A DNA stretch of 12,213 bases from Larix sibirica (GCA_004151065.3 NWUY0303914573.1:1-12213); one strand, 5' to 3'. Counted from the first letter of the stretch, positions 1-9,371 are shown. Program-made: numbers and translations. The notes: generated from the letters alone by a model not told the origin.

Positions 1-11
1 GTGCTCTTTGA

Positions 12-837
12 CGTTCTAGTTGGCCGTTAGGAGATGTTTATATTTGTTTACTTTTTGGAGTCATCGTGGATCAAGATCCGCCTCTCCGCCGATCTCGTCG
101 TTTGGCTAGTTTACCAGGTAGCGATCCGTCGCAGGCTATTATTAGGAAGCATCGAAAGACTACCGTTGGTATTTCATTTACATCTCATGAGCTTCAGAGA
201 GCTCCTATCATGAGTTTTGCATCTTGCACGATGGGAGTCCCCGCGACTCCGTCTGGTGGTAATACACAAAAATATCCTCTGAGCACCCCTAGGGGCAGAT
301 GCGGGGGGAGATTCACCACACATCACTCCTCCTGGGTTTGGGGTATCCCCACCCGTTAGTACAAATCCATTTGATGATACTGATATGCCAAGTTTTTGTT
401 ATGGTATGCCAGGTTACGACTCTACGACCATCCCTACGACCACAAACCCTTTTTCATTGGGTATGCTCGGTGTTTTTCCCACTACTACTTCCACTATGTC
501 TAGTAGTCATGCCAGTTCTAGCCTTGGGATCGGGGGCACTATACCCCCTTTTACTGCATATCAGTTTGGGAGTGGTCATATCCCTCCATCTACTCTGTAT
601 GTTGGAGGAGGGCCACCTCCTACGATAGCCCCTAGTGTTGGTACAAATCTTTTTCCTAGTGGAGGTTTTACTATAGGCATTGGTACTACGACCTATATAC
701 CATCCATTAACTCTTATGCCTCTATACATATGCCTGTTCCCACGAATGCATTTATGCTTCTGAATCATCCTCCTCCTAGTACTACGGTTCTTGGGGGTGG
801 GAAGATAGTATCACCCCGACTAAACTTGGTGTACTAG
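12..837 (+). pseudogene. Pro/Gly/Ser/Thr-rich coding remnant with one frameshift, possibly retroelement gag-like
   Basis: Two + strand frames join into one compositionally coherent product. The first is open from 12 to 356 and carries a basic N-terminal patch (LRRSRRLASLPG, 81-116). The second is open from 283 to 834 and is rich in Pro, Gly, Ser, Thr and Tyr, ending at the TAG at 835-837. The second frame opens just after a TGA at 280-282, and the first stops at 357-359, so the shift lies between 283 and 356. No in-frame ATG precedes the basic patch: position 66 is GTG and the first in-frame ATG is at 210. The true start is therefore lost or lies in another exon. I see no zinc knuckle, protease or polymerase motif. 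A basic start followed by a low-complexity Pro-rich tract would fit a gag-like ORF of a plant LTR element, but a broken host gene is equally possible. That it was once coding is fairly likely; its identity is unknown. Confidence 0.45.
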
Positions 838-1062
838 TTGCCAAACATGGTTTGTTTATATGCCAAATAGTACTAAAGTCCAAATGCCAATATTCATGGA
901 CCAAAATTGGCTCTTGGACTTTCCTCTACCTCCCAATATTAACATATGGACCCGCTAACATAACCATTGGATCATTGTAATATACCAAAGGGCATCTCTT
1001 TTGCCACCATCCAAAACTACACAAAATTTAAATAAAACTCACTCCAGTTATGATTAAGTAAC
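838..1062. other. Unassigned intergenic stretch
   Basis: This follows the stop of the Pro-rich remnant. Short readable pieces exist in all three forward frames, for example FMDQNWLLDFPLPPN at about 894-938, but stops interrupt each within a few dozen codons. I see no RNA gene, repeat or clear signal. Confidence 0.4.
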
Positions 1063-1064
1063 AT

Positions 1065-1130
1065 GGGCAGGTGGAGTGGTGAGCAAACTGGAGTGGAGGC
1101 ACAGCGGTCAAGGGTTCGAATCCCATCGTC
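1065..1130 (+). ncRNA. tRNA-like segment with Pol III A- and B-box matches, probably SINE-derived
   Basis: GGTTCGAATCC at 1113-1123 matches the B-box consensus GGTTCGANTCC exactly. It sits in a T-arm-like GGG-TTCGAAT-CCC hairpin (1112-1124). GTGGAGTGGTGAG at 1071-1083 resembles the A box/D arm of plant Ser or Leu tRNAs (GTGGCCGAGTGGTTAAG) with about three bases missing. Spacing between the two is about 42 bases, normal for a tRNA. GGG at 1065-1067 could pair with CCC near 1129-1132 as the end of an acceptor stem, but the rest of that stem does not pair and no anticodon arm is convincing. A functional tRNA is therefore unlikely; a tRNA-derived SINE head or a decayed tRNA pseudogene fits better. 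No 3' tail or target-site duplication was found. Confidence 0.5.
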
Positions 1131-1374
1131 CCCTCTTAACTTCCAATTCCCCCTTTTAGAAACTTCAAATAGAAGTGGCTCACGATGGTGTCAAGAACCA
1201 CTACCATGGCAGGTTGGAAAAGGATTTGGCACCTTGGAAAGGGCTTTGTGTGCTCATGCAAGAGGTATCGGGTTCAATCATCCGGTCCTCATCAAATTTT
1301 TAATAGACCAAAACTGAAATTGCCCAGCAAGAGGTTTCCAAATGGTGGCCTCTCATTGGGCCAACTGTCAATAA

Positions 1375-1415
1375 TGCGACGTGTCAACCACAAAGTGGTC
1401 CACCTGTCTGTCGCA
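1375..1415. repeat. Inverted repeat, hairpin-forming
   Basis: TGCGAC at 1375-1380 is the exact inverted partner of GTCGCA at 1410-1415. Nested inside, ACCAC at 1387-1391 pairs with GTGGT at 1395-1399 across an AAA loop. Confidence 0.55.
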
Positions 1416-1491
1416 TCACTGAAGCCGTACTGCCAACTCAACATCGTATTTCCAGCTGTCATGCTGCTATGTTTCCATGTCATCTCATACA

Positions 1492-1527
1492 TGCCACATG
1501 CCACCCTTCTAGTGGTGCGACGTGGCA
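1492..1527. repeat. Inverted repeat, hairpin-forming
   Basis: TGCCAC at 1492-1497 pairs with GTGGCA at 1522-1527. CCAC at 1501-1504 pairs with GTGG at 1512-1515 inside it. The right arm contains GCGACGTGG, sharing GCGACGTG with the left arm of the inverted repeat at 1375-1415. Confidence 0.5.
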
Positions 1528-1690
1528 CCCCTTTTTGTCATTTTTCCAATGTTTGCCGAAAATTTGGAACTTAATATCTCGGTCGTCCGGAGCCTGTTTG
1601 AGGATAAATGAACGTCGCCAGAAAGCTCTCGTCATGTCCTCTGCGATGGTGCTACTTTCATTAACATTGAGGAATTTTAAATCTTGAGTG

Positions 1691-1850
1691 ATCTTGGATC
1701 ATTGGATATGACCTTAAAAATAAATTATTATTATTATAACAATAAATACTTAAATTAGTAAGTTGGTGCCAATAATATAGTAGTGATAAATATTGTTTTT
1801 GTAACCTTGGAAAAACATTATATTACTTAAACAAATAGAAATATATATGC
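1691..1850. other. AT-rich spacer with a short ATT microsatellite
   Basis: There is a sharp drop in GC relative to the preceding 600 bases. A short ATT run lies at about 1724-1736. Nothing else is recognised. Confidence 0.5.
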
Positions 1851-2073
1851 TTATGTGGCTAGCCTACCACTTGGGAAACTAGACCAACCAAAAAAGCTTA
1901 GTTTGTCATTAGTGTTCCATAACAAATGAAAAGCAAAAAATAAAACTAGGGTACTTGAGGCATTGTCCAAAAATTTGGGATAGTGTTCTATATGACTAAT
2001 AACCCGATAAAGATACTGATAATATCTACTTAGAGTCATTGCAGCCTTAACAGAAATAAAGTAAGCTAAATAT

Positions 2074-2693
2074 CTATCTAGTAATATAGTCATCAGAAAT
2101 TGAAACAGTAGGAAACTCGAAGGTAGGAGGAGTGGTGTTGGGTTGACTAGTGGAGTGCTCAAGAGCAGGAGGAACCGGATTGGGTTTCCCTAGAGATCTC
2201 TCTTTGAATACCATACATGTAGTGGATTTCACCAAAACATTGATTTTATCCCCCAAACTTGTGATTGCTCTGATCATCAGTTGATTCTTATCATCCTTTT
2301 TTCCCACATGCTCCTAATATTTTTCCAAGTGCACCATGATTTCATGCTTCTCTGTACCGATGTTCGCTAAATACTTCCCCAACATGGTTTTGAGATACCA
2401 TTACAACATAATAGTTTTGTATACTTCGTCTCTCACGTATGAGTGGCACCTACGTTTGGGATAATGGCTTAGAATTCCACTAGAATGTCCTCCAGATCTA
2501 TGGCATGTTGTCTCTATGTTGCCTAGGTCTCCCATTAAGAAATAATTTGTTGAGGCGGAGGAGGAATTTCAGTTTGATAAGAGGCCCTAACTTCCCCTAC
2601 TTCCTAGAGGAACTAGGAAATTTGCGATTTCCTCTCCCCCCTTAGTCACCTACGCCAATGCCGACAAGGAGCCATAGTGCGAATTCATGGTTG
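2074..2693 (-). pseudogene. Decayed minus-strand reading frame, unknown protein
   Basis: One minus-strand frame runs from an ATG at 2688 to about 2074. Its downstream half, roughly 2560 to 2077, is interrupted by only two stops in about 160 codons. Readable pieces include MLGKYLANIGTEKHEIMVHL, then a Lys/Asp-rich stretch (KKDDKNQLMIRAITSLGDK), then a Pro/Thr/Ser-rich end (PNPVPPALE and TTPPTFEFP). The codon at 2307 is GTG, so the stop-free C-terminal piece has no ATG of its own until MIRAITS. The hydrophilic-then-Pro-rich layout could be a gag-like or linker region, but no family motif is visible. The frame can be followed back to about 3092 with stops at near-random density, so I do not extend the feature. 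Its identity is unknown, and a chance frame cannot be excluded. Confidence 0.3.
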
Positions 2694-5160
2694 TCAATCA
2701 AAGAACATGATCGCAGAAAGACAACTCCTAAATTCCTCAACTTCCTCATTGCCACCCCTGCTCAAATTCGTAGTGGAAAATACCCTCAATCAAACATTCC
2801 CCCGAGTGGGTTGTCGTTTCCTCTCACCCACAGAAAGAAAGAACAACGTTATGGTCGACAAGTCTCCCCCTGAATCCTCCTTATTTCCCCAATTCTCCAT
2901 CACGCTAATCTTTTGATTCATTGTGGGTGTGATCATGACCAACAATGGGGTGGGACGAGCTCGTGGTGGAATGATCTCCCACATTTCCCAGATCCGACCA
3001 AAGTGACAAGGATCCCGCGTGCAAGAGGAGGGCATTAGATTCAGCAATGATTGACTATGTAGGGAACTTGACCTCTTATACCATGCCCCCATCTATGTTT
3101 CCACGTTGATAGGGAATGTTTCCATGCACCACAACCTTATGGTTGTCAACATCGGGCTCATGCTGAGACACCTCGCATCTCCTTGTCACTTGATACGAGT
3201 GAGTAATAATAAATATTATAAAAATTATATGACACATATTGCGGTTAACCAATTATTTATATGTAAATCATGTCTAACTCCTTCGACTTTTGTTATTGTT
3301 ACAAATTATAATGTATGTTGTGATGATTGCTCCATAAACTTTGTTTGAATCAATTGTTTTGCATCAGCTCAATAGAATACGCATGTCGTCATGTATACAC
3401 TATCATGGTTGCAAATTCTGATAATCATTTACATAGTGGCCTTTATTCACTCTTTTCCTTCATGATAGAGCAGTTAGTTTTCACAACCCTCTTCAGTCTA
3501 TAGTTGCAATTATCCCCAAAACATTGAAACAAAGGGATTTTAACTTTATCTGCATTCATTTCATCTTAACTAGTCATTTCTCGTAAGATGTTCAGTAACG
3601 ATTCCAATGGGAAGGAATTTCTCTCTAAAGATGCCTTGGAAATGTTTCTGGATAGGTTAGAACATCTGACATGACGTGTAATTTGATCCTCTTTTTTCAA
3701 TTAAGCCTCTATTGTGACAAGAGTTCAAAAAAGTGGTTTGTCCCTAGAGGCACCTCATTAAATATAAACCTAAAGTCTTCATTATCAATGGTATGTCTTC
3801 GATCGCTATTGCAGACATTGATCTTCCATAAATGACAAGTTAGATCAAAATAACTAATCATATTCTTAAGCAACAAAACAAAATCAAAATTGAACACAAA
3901 GATTAATATACCTGAAAATCACAACATTTGTTTAGATAGAGGCATGGGAGATAAATGGCCATAGTTCAGACTACACATTATCCGTTGTGGAGGTTGACTA
4001 CAATTACAAGTTGGGTTTTTGTGCTTTGCCACAGTAGAAATGGAAGTTCCAAACCATGACTATAGATGAATTAATCCCATCATCATAAGAGTTGAGGAAT
4101 TAAACAACACTTGACTTGAGACCCTTGATGCAAGCACCCTTCCTATCTTGCTTCATCTCTAAATGAAGGGGATTGCCTCATCATTTAGGGTGTTATCCAA
4201 GATAGATTATGTATACAAGTTACCTCCACCCAAAAAATTGTGAGCTCTATCAAAGCCTTTAGGTTTTAATCATTTAAAAAAAAGTCAGTAAAGCTTAACA
4301 TCTTAAAACTCAAATTTATCTTTATCTCATGCATATCAATGTAGTTTAACTACTGGGAAAAAACAAGACTAACTGCAACATATCAAGCTATGGATAAATG
4401 AGTAAATGCAAAATATTTGAACTTTCCAATCAGGCATAGCTAAATTAACCAAATGAAATGTTGGGCATCGAAATGGGGATGCAGGGGAAAAGATTGCAAA
4501 GCTATGGAGTACAACAAGCGAGAAGGATGCTATTCAAAATTTATATTCTTATCTTGGACGAATGGTTCAGTGTGGGGATCTAGAAATGGTGACAATAGGA
4601 TGGGGGTTTGGGAAAAGCATAACCTACATGTACATCAGACCATCTAAGAATTTATCCAAATTTCTACATGGTCATTTTTAAAACAAAATCAAAGTTGTGT
4701 TTGGGAAAACCACAACTATCATCTTTCAAAAGTTTAGTGTATAGTGTTAACATTCTACAAAAAATTGCATTGTGTTTCCACCAACTATATTTTTCCTTAA
4801 AATATGTAAAATTGAGATAAGTATGATCATATCAACAAAGTTAAAATCAATGAAGAGTAATATAATACTTCACCCACCAAATAGGAAGAGGATTTCAGCT
4901 CCATGACTCTGGAAATGAATGAGTCACCCCAATCCAAAGGCTTATGATATATTGCAACGCATGTTGTGCATGTCCTGAGTGTTTATGTGAATTTTCCTAT
5001 ATGCATTTCTTCCGCAAATACTTTAGTGTAAGTATGTGAAGTCTCTCAAAAATATAATATATATTAGTTGTAAGTTTCTAATCTATATAGTTTCAAGTTC
5101 ACCATATTGTGTGTGATTATGTTGATAATATGAGTAATTATTATTACATCAAAGACGTTT
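2694..5160. other. Long stretch without a supportable gene
   Basis: Several open frames of 60-100 codons occur on both strands (for example 2790-3092 minus, 3106-3348 plus, 3709-3897 minus, 4453-4647 plus). They have no recognisable motif, no consistent neighbouring frame and composition matching the background. Base composition becomes strongly AT-rich from about 3200. I see no RNA gene, LTR, terminal inverted repeat or tandem array. Confidence 0.5.
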
Positions 5161-5192
5161 CCTATTGTCATCCTTCCCACATTGCCTTTCAA

Positions 5193-5370
5193 TCATCATA
5201 ACCTTACATGATATCACACATTATCAATTCGTCATCATATCCTTACATGATCTCACACAATATACATCTATCATTATAACCTTACATGATCTCACATACA
5301 AACAGTTTCCTTGTCCATCATCATAACCTTACACCATATCACAAATGACCACCTTACACCATCTCACATA
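5193..5370 (+). repeat. Degenerate tandem repeat, five copies of a ~27-base motif
   Basis: Copies resembling TCATCATAACCTTACATGAT followed by MTCACAC start at 5193, 5232, 5271, 5318 and about 5347. The first three are spaced exactly 39 bases apart, the fourth by 47, and the fifth is shortened. The conserved core is ACCTTACAYSATMTCACA; the last two copies share CACCAT in place of CATGAT, so they form a sub-type. It is an old minisatellite; no function is evident. Confidence 0.75.
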
Positions 5371-5734
5371 TGACCCTTAAAACATTATATAGGCCTAAAT
5401 TTCTACTTTCCTATCCCCTCTACCTTGAATTTCGAAATAACATTCTAACTTCAAACCGATTTTGATTGTAATTTTTAAGAAATGGATGTGCCTAATTCAC
5501 AATTACCACAGCGGTGCACATTTATATCCTAAATGCACTAGTGCACTAAAATATGATATGCCCTGACAATAAACCTCCACAAAAACCTTCACAAAGGAAA
5601 ACCTCTATAAAGTTTTAATTGTGAAATTTGCACTTCTATTTTCATTGTAAACTATTTTATTAGTGTGTTTATATCAACATAGTGCACTCATGCATTTATG
5701 TCTATAAGGCAAATTGCAAGCCAAAACAAAGTAA

Positions 5735-5752
5735 AAACAAACAAACAAACAA
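5735..5752 (+). repeat. AAAC microsatellite
   Basis: A run of about four and a half AAAC units. A simple repeat without other context. Confidence 0.7.
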
Positions 5753-6487
5753 CTCACCCATTTATAGTTAATGCACTATTATTTTGTTCTTTTGCCAAAA
5801 GTTAAAGGAGGGACTTGTGCAAAAGATATTTGCCATGGAAGACTTTGAAGTCGACACAATTTTCTAAAGAGTCAAATTTGCAAGGGATCATCGTAGCTCA
5901 CATACAAATAAAAAAAAGGCATGTAACTTCATTCTTCATTCAATTCGTCTTAAATTTACGCTCTAGTGGATCAAAATGTTCAATAATTCTTTCATTTATT
6001 ATTATGAGTATTTACAGTGCATTTTCAAAAAAAAAAAGAACTTTGGAGTTACCTTGAGCATTACAAACCCTAGTTTTCTTGTTGCTTATGTTTTGTTTAT
6101 GACATTGAGAGTTTATCTTACCTAGCATTTGACAATAATACTATTTTGTAGGGAATGGATTTTTATTGGCTTTGTTTACTTGTATATGGGGCTTTGGGCA
6201 TTTATTGGATTGAAACCACTCATTGCATTGGATCCCAAACCTTGTCATTGTTGATTTTTCTTTTTGAATGTTTATGTGGTCCGTGGTGAACAATATACAA
6301 TGACAATGCACTGGTGTGTTTTTGTATAAAATCACATAGTTTATGCAATTTGTAAAAATAATTTTGACTTTAGCAGTGTGCAATATACATAAGAGACACG
6401 CCAACATGAAGTATTGTATGAAGCGCATTGTTTTGAAGATGTTTGTTTTTTAAAAATGATGTTGTTATCATTGTGCACTATATAATA

Positions 6488-6507
6488 ATTATGCATCGAT
6501 GCATAAT
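6488..6507. repeat. Perfect 20-base palindrome
   Basis: ATTATGCATCGATGCATAAT equals its own reverse complement with no spacer. It is centred on a ClaI-type ATCGAT and contains ATGCAT on both sides. Perfect pairing stops at both ends. Confidence 0.85.
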
Positions 6508-6638
6508 AATGTATTAAACACATTCGTGGATGTTATTGTCTCGTCGTATGCACCACCTAACCCGAAAACAATTTTAGCCTAAAATTCTTTACTTCCTTTA
6601 GAAAACATAATTCATAATTTGTGTATTTCATTATGTAG

Positions 6639-8267
6639 GGGTTTTATTGATAGAAGATTAGGAAAAAACACTTATAGCAATGTGGACAAGGGAAGCACCT
6701 CTCAAGAAGAGAACATGGCAAGTTCTTTTAAATTTTAATATAAAATTAACATTGAATGATTTATAGGTTTAAATGATGTGTGTTGGATAATGTGTGTCCT
6801 ACAGAGAAAAAACGTGAACAAACTCCAAAAGATTGTATGGAATCTAAGTGGAAAAGTGCATAAATAATTTATGGAAATTTTGCAAAGAGAGGAATTAGGT
6901 GGGTCAAGATGAAGTTTTCCTTGGATTTTTACTATAATTGTACTTCTTCTGAATCTTACCAATAATCACTAACATGTTCCAAACTTTCAATTTTGCATTT
7001 GTTGAATGTTGTGCAAGGACCAACAACGAGGGAACAAAAGGTCATCCTAAGAAGATAAAAAATATGAATGATGTAAATGATGATGAATTACTCCTCACTT
7101 CTTCTATAGTGGTTCTGGAAATTATTGGGGGGTGGGAATTCATGACAAAGGATATAGTGGAAAGAATGTATAGACATTCTTTCCATTTACAATTAAAAAA
7201 TCAATCCAATGACTACTAGAGTCAAGTTATACATAAATTACAAAAAGAGTTTTCAAAGAAGTGATCAATGAGAATCGAATTGCACTAACAAAAACGTACA
7301 ATAACAAAAAAGAATCATTTAAAAAGTATGATAAACATGTTTTTTTGTAATATGCATACACTAGTCCAAAAAATTACCAAATTAATATTTTTGCTATATT
7401 TATTTTCTCATAAATATCAATTGATTTTTATTGTGTTTTTTGTAGAATATTGATAAAATTCCAAAGGAGGATCAACATGATACATGAAACATGTCAATAG
7501 GGATGTCAAAAAAAGTGTATAAGGAAATTATCAAAGAACCATCCCAACAACAACATGCATCAACATATGTATTCCTTGATTTTTTTCTATGTATAGAGAG
7601 TTCATGTGTCACGTGAAATATTGATTTTCAATTGTTTTGTTGTTGTAGAAAGAAAACAAAATTGAACCCATTCAACACATAAGATGAGACTACAATATAA
7701 AAAATGGTTTATTGCAAAGTTTGTGAGTACTCAATCCATTTTCCTTACTTGAGATTTCATATTTATTGTGATGTACATAGTTTAATTGATTTACAATCAT
7801 CCATTGATGTTTTCTAATAAGTGATAACATACAAAGAAGAGTCGTCCGAAAATTTGATTGACATGGATTACATAGGTCTTGTGAGTATATGTTGGGATAT
7901 CAAGGATTAATTCAACAATTTGTAAGTAGCTATGTTGTTTTACTTCCCTTGTTTTATAGTTGATAGAACAAAAATAAACCTTTCATTATATCTATGCTTT
8001 GTCATGGTGTATGAAAATCATAGGAAACAAAGTATGGAATGAATCCAACATAAGATATCTTAAGATATGGCATGAGGAATGGCTTTGAAAGATTGCATAT
8101 TGTTTATGAATCAAAAACTGCTATGGTAAACTATTTTATTTATGCCATCATGCATATTATAATACAAATGAATATATACTCATTTATTTTTATGTTCGCA
8201 GATGGAACATGAAGAGGTGCAAGAAAAGCTTCCAAAGAACCCCAAGTACAATATGCAATGCAAGTGA
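6639..8267 (+). pseudogene. Possible intron-containing gene or transposase remnant, unidentified
   Basis: Several plausible plant splice signals bracket short, locally open segments. Acceptors include TAG ending at 6638, TTGTTGTTGTAG ending at 7648, TAG ending at 8023 and TTCGCAG ending at 8201. Donors include GTGAGT at 7723 and 7881, GTAAGT at 7922 and GTAAAC at 8126. Readable segments are FIDRRLGKNTYSN (from 6643), EQTPKDCMESKWKSA (from about 6816), ITYKEESSENLIDMDYIGL (about 7824-7880) and MEHEEVQEKLPKNPKYN (from 8202, ending at a TGA at 8265-8267). The piece TPKDCMESKWKS faintly recalls the R/K-T-x-x-S/D-x-x-x-R/K-W-x-x-I pattern of Myb/SANT-like domains in plant transposon proteins. AT-rich plant DNA produces many chance splice motifs and stops occur inside some segments, so this is tentative. 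Confidence 0.22.
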
Positions 8268-8568
8268 TGAAGGTATGAGGCATGAAAGCAATTCGAGCAA
8301 CAATAGTAGTTTGAGTAATGAATGATGATCATCAAATTGAATGTTACAAGTTGTATATTTTGGAAAGTTTGTCTATGAAAATCAGACATGTTGTTTAATG
8401 TGGACATATTGTCCCAATTGGATGATGACATGTCACTAATAATCATCGCAATTATTTATTGACATTTTAAATATCATGGACCTTTATGTTGTCCCACTTT
8501 CTATAACAAAGAGTCTCCTATTCATACATAATAAAATGAATTTCTTATTCTATTGTATTATACAGTGT
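8268..8568. other. AT-rich spacer
   Basis: A minus-strand open frame at 8180-8446 crosses into this stretch but has no motif and is Cys/His/Ser/Asn-rich by composition. Nothing else is recognised. Confidence 0.4.
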
Positions 8569-8642
8569 TGTAAAATGTCATAGACATGTAATCAGTAGGT
8601 ATATTTGTAAAATGTCATAGACATGTAATCAATAGGTATATT
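8569..8642 (+). repeat. 37-base tandem duplication
   Basis: Two adjacent copies (8569-8605 and 8606-8642), beginning TGTAAAATGTCATAGACATG, differ at a single base (G at 8595, A at 8632). A few bases of a third copy (TGT) follow. The near identity implies a recent duplication compared with the decayed surroundings. Confidence 0.9.
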
Positions 8643-8817
8643 TGTCTAAATAATACAACACATTAATACAATGATTATATCAAAATGTAAAAAATTAAAT
8701 TATAAAAATAATTTGATCTTCTAATGATTAATTAAAATTTGTAAAAATAAAATAAGAAGATGCATTTGCATACCCACAACGTGGAAAAATTCAGCACTGC
8801 AACATATCTTTGCATTG

Positions 8818-9371
8818 TGTGAAATCATATTATTGTCCTGCAAGATCTATAAACTAAGTGAAAATATATACATTCACACAAGTGTGAGAGAGAGGAGAGA
8901 AAATTGAGAGCCAAAGTAAAGAACTCATTAAATTGCATTAATCTCATAACGAATGATTAATATGCAAAAGAAATTCAAATTCTCAAGAACGTAATTTGAA
9001 TTGTGCATGCATAACCCAAGTGAGGCTTAACTTAGAGCTCATTTACCCTCAATAGCCAAGTAGTCTAGCGTGAGGGAGTTAACTATGTGAGTAATTACAC
9101 ATAATAGCCACTAGAGCACTCTATTCCCATGGAAAGGGGATCTAACCCATTAAAATAGGATAAATACTTAAAATAGGAAGGATGTTTTTCCCAAGAAACT
9201 AGGAATAGGGTTCCACAGATTGGAATTACATCCTATGTTTTAGGGATGGAAAACTCTCATGTCTCATTAAGTCAAAATCTCCCTAAATATGCCCCTAGAA
9301 TCAAGGAGATGAGATCTAGTGTGCTATAGGAGAGAAAAATTACTCAAGTAAGAGACAAATATGCTATAACA
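8818..9371 (-). repeat. Left LTR (3' LTR of the minus-strand element), complete
   Basis: This 554-base direct repeat partner of 11346-11891 starts TG (TGTGAAATC) and ends CA (GCTATAACA) on the + strand, as LTRs do. The inner edge abuts the polypurine tract. It contains a 40-base exact match to the right copy (9004-9043 against 11534-11573) beginning TGCATGCATAACCCAAGTGA. A purine-rich GAGAGAGAGGAGAGAAAA stretch near 8887 would be pyrimidine-rich in the element's sense, as is common in the R/U5 region. Confidence 0.9.

Larger units (their letters stand above)
1140..1690. repeat. GC-richer repeat-like stretch, possibly an LTR or SINE body
   Basis: This stretch is clearly more GC-rich than the flank from 1700 onward. 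A second weak Pol III-like pair lies near its start: TGGCAGGTTGG at 1207-1217 resembles an A box and GGTTCAATCAT at 1271-1281 is a poor B-box match. Two hairpin-forming inverted repeats (1375-1415 and 1492-1527) share the motif GCGACGTG. From about 1550 to 1680 the text (AATATCTCGGTCGTCCGGAG, then GAAAGCTC) resembles a pattern I associate with plant LTR regions; that is from memory and cannot be checked here. Reading frames exist on both strands but look incidental. Orientation and boundaries are unknown. Confidence 0.3.
5375..6638. other. AT-rich stretch with no supportable gene
   Basis: Contents are simple-sequence runs (an AAAC run at about 5735-5752 and an A11 run at about 6027-6037), a 12-base palindrome TGCACTAGTGCA at 5534-5545 and the 20-base palindrome annotated separately. 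Short frames at 5815-6057 (plus) and 6141-6428 (minus) lack motifs and look incidental. GTGCACT or close variants recur near 5540, 5682, 5770, 6308 and 6472, which may only reflect composition. Confidence 0.45.

Noticed and set aside
454-768. 104-codon minus-strand frame
   Set aside because: It is antisense to the Pro/Gly-rich frame, with no motif; it is a mirror of that composition.
1065-1130. Functional tRNA gene
   Set aside because: The acceptor stem pairs only partly and no convincing anticodon arm is found, so only a tRNA-like or SINE origin is claimed.
1063-1317. 84-codon + strand reading frame starting with ATG
   Set aside because: It runs through the tRNA-like segment; QRSRVRIPSSP is the translation of the T-arm/B-box region rather than of a protein gene.
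2790-3092. 100-codon minus-strand frame
   Set aside because: No recognisable motif, and overlapping frames on the + strand are equally open; stop frequency in the surrounding region is near random.
3106-3348. 80-codon + strand frame with several Cys residues
   Set aside because: The Cys spacing fits no zinc-finger pattern and the composition follows local AT-rich sequence.
5193-5370. CRISPR array
   Set aside because: Repeats are degenerate, spacers are only about 12-20 bases and similar in composition, no cas-like genes are present and the sequence is of plant type.
5534-5545. TGCACTAGTGCA palindrome as the end of a CACTA transposon
   Set aside because: No matching inverted CACTA terminus, subterminal repeats or 3-base target duplication were found nearby.
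6141-6523. Two overlapping minus-strand frames rich in Cys, His and Ile
   Set aside because: They overlap each other in different frames, have no motif, and look like chance frames in AT-rich DNA.
8813-8817. Confirmed target-site duplication CATTG
   Set aside because: The right end of the element is truncated, so no matching copy can be found; it is only a candidate.
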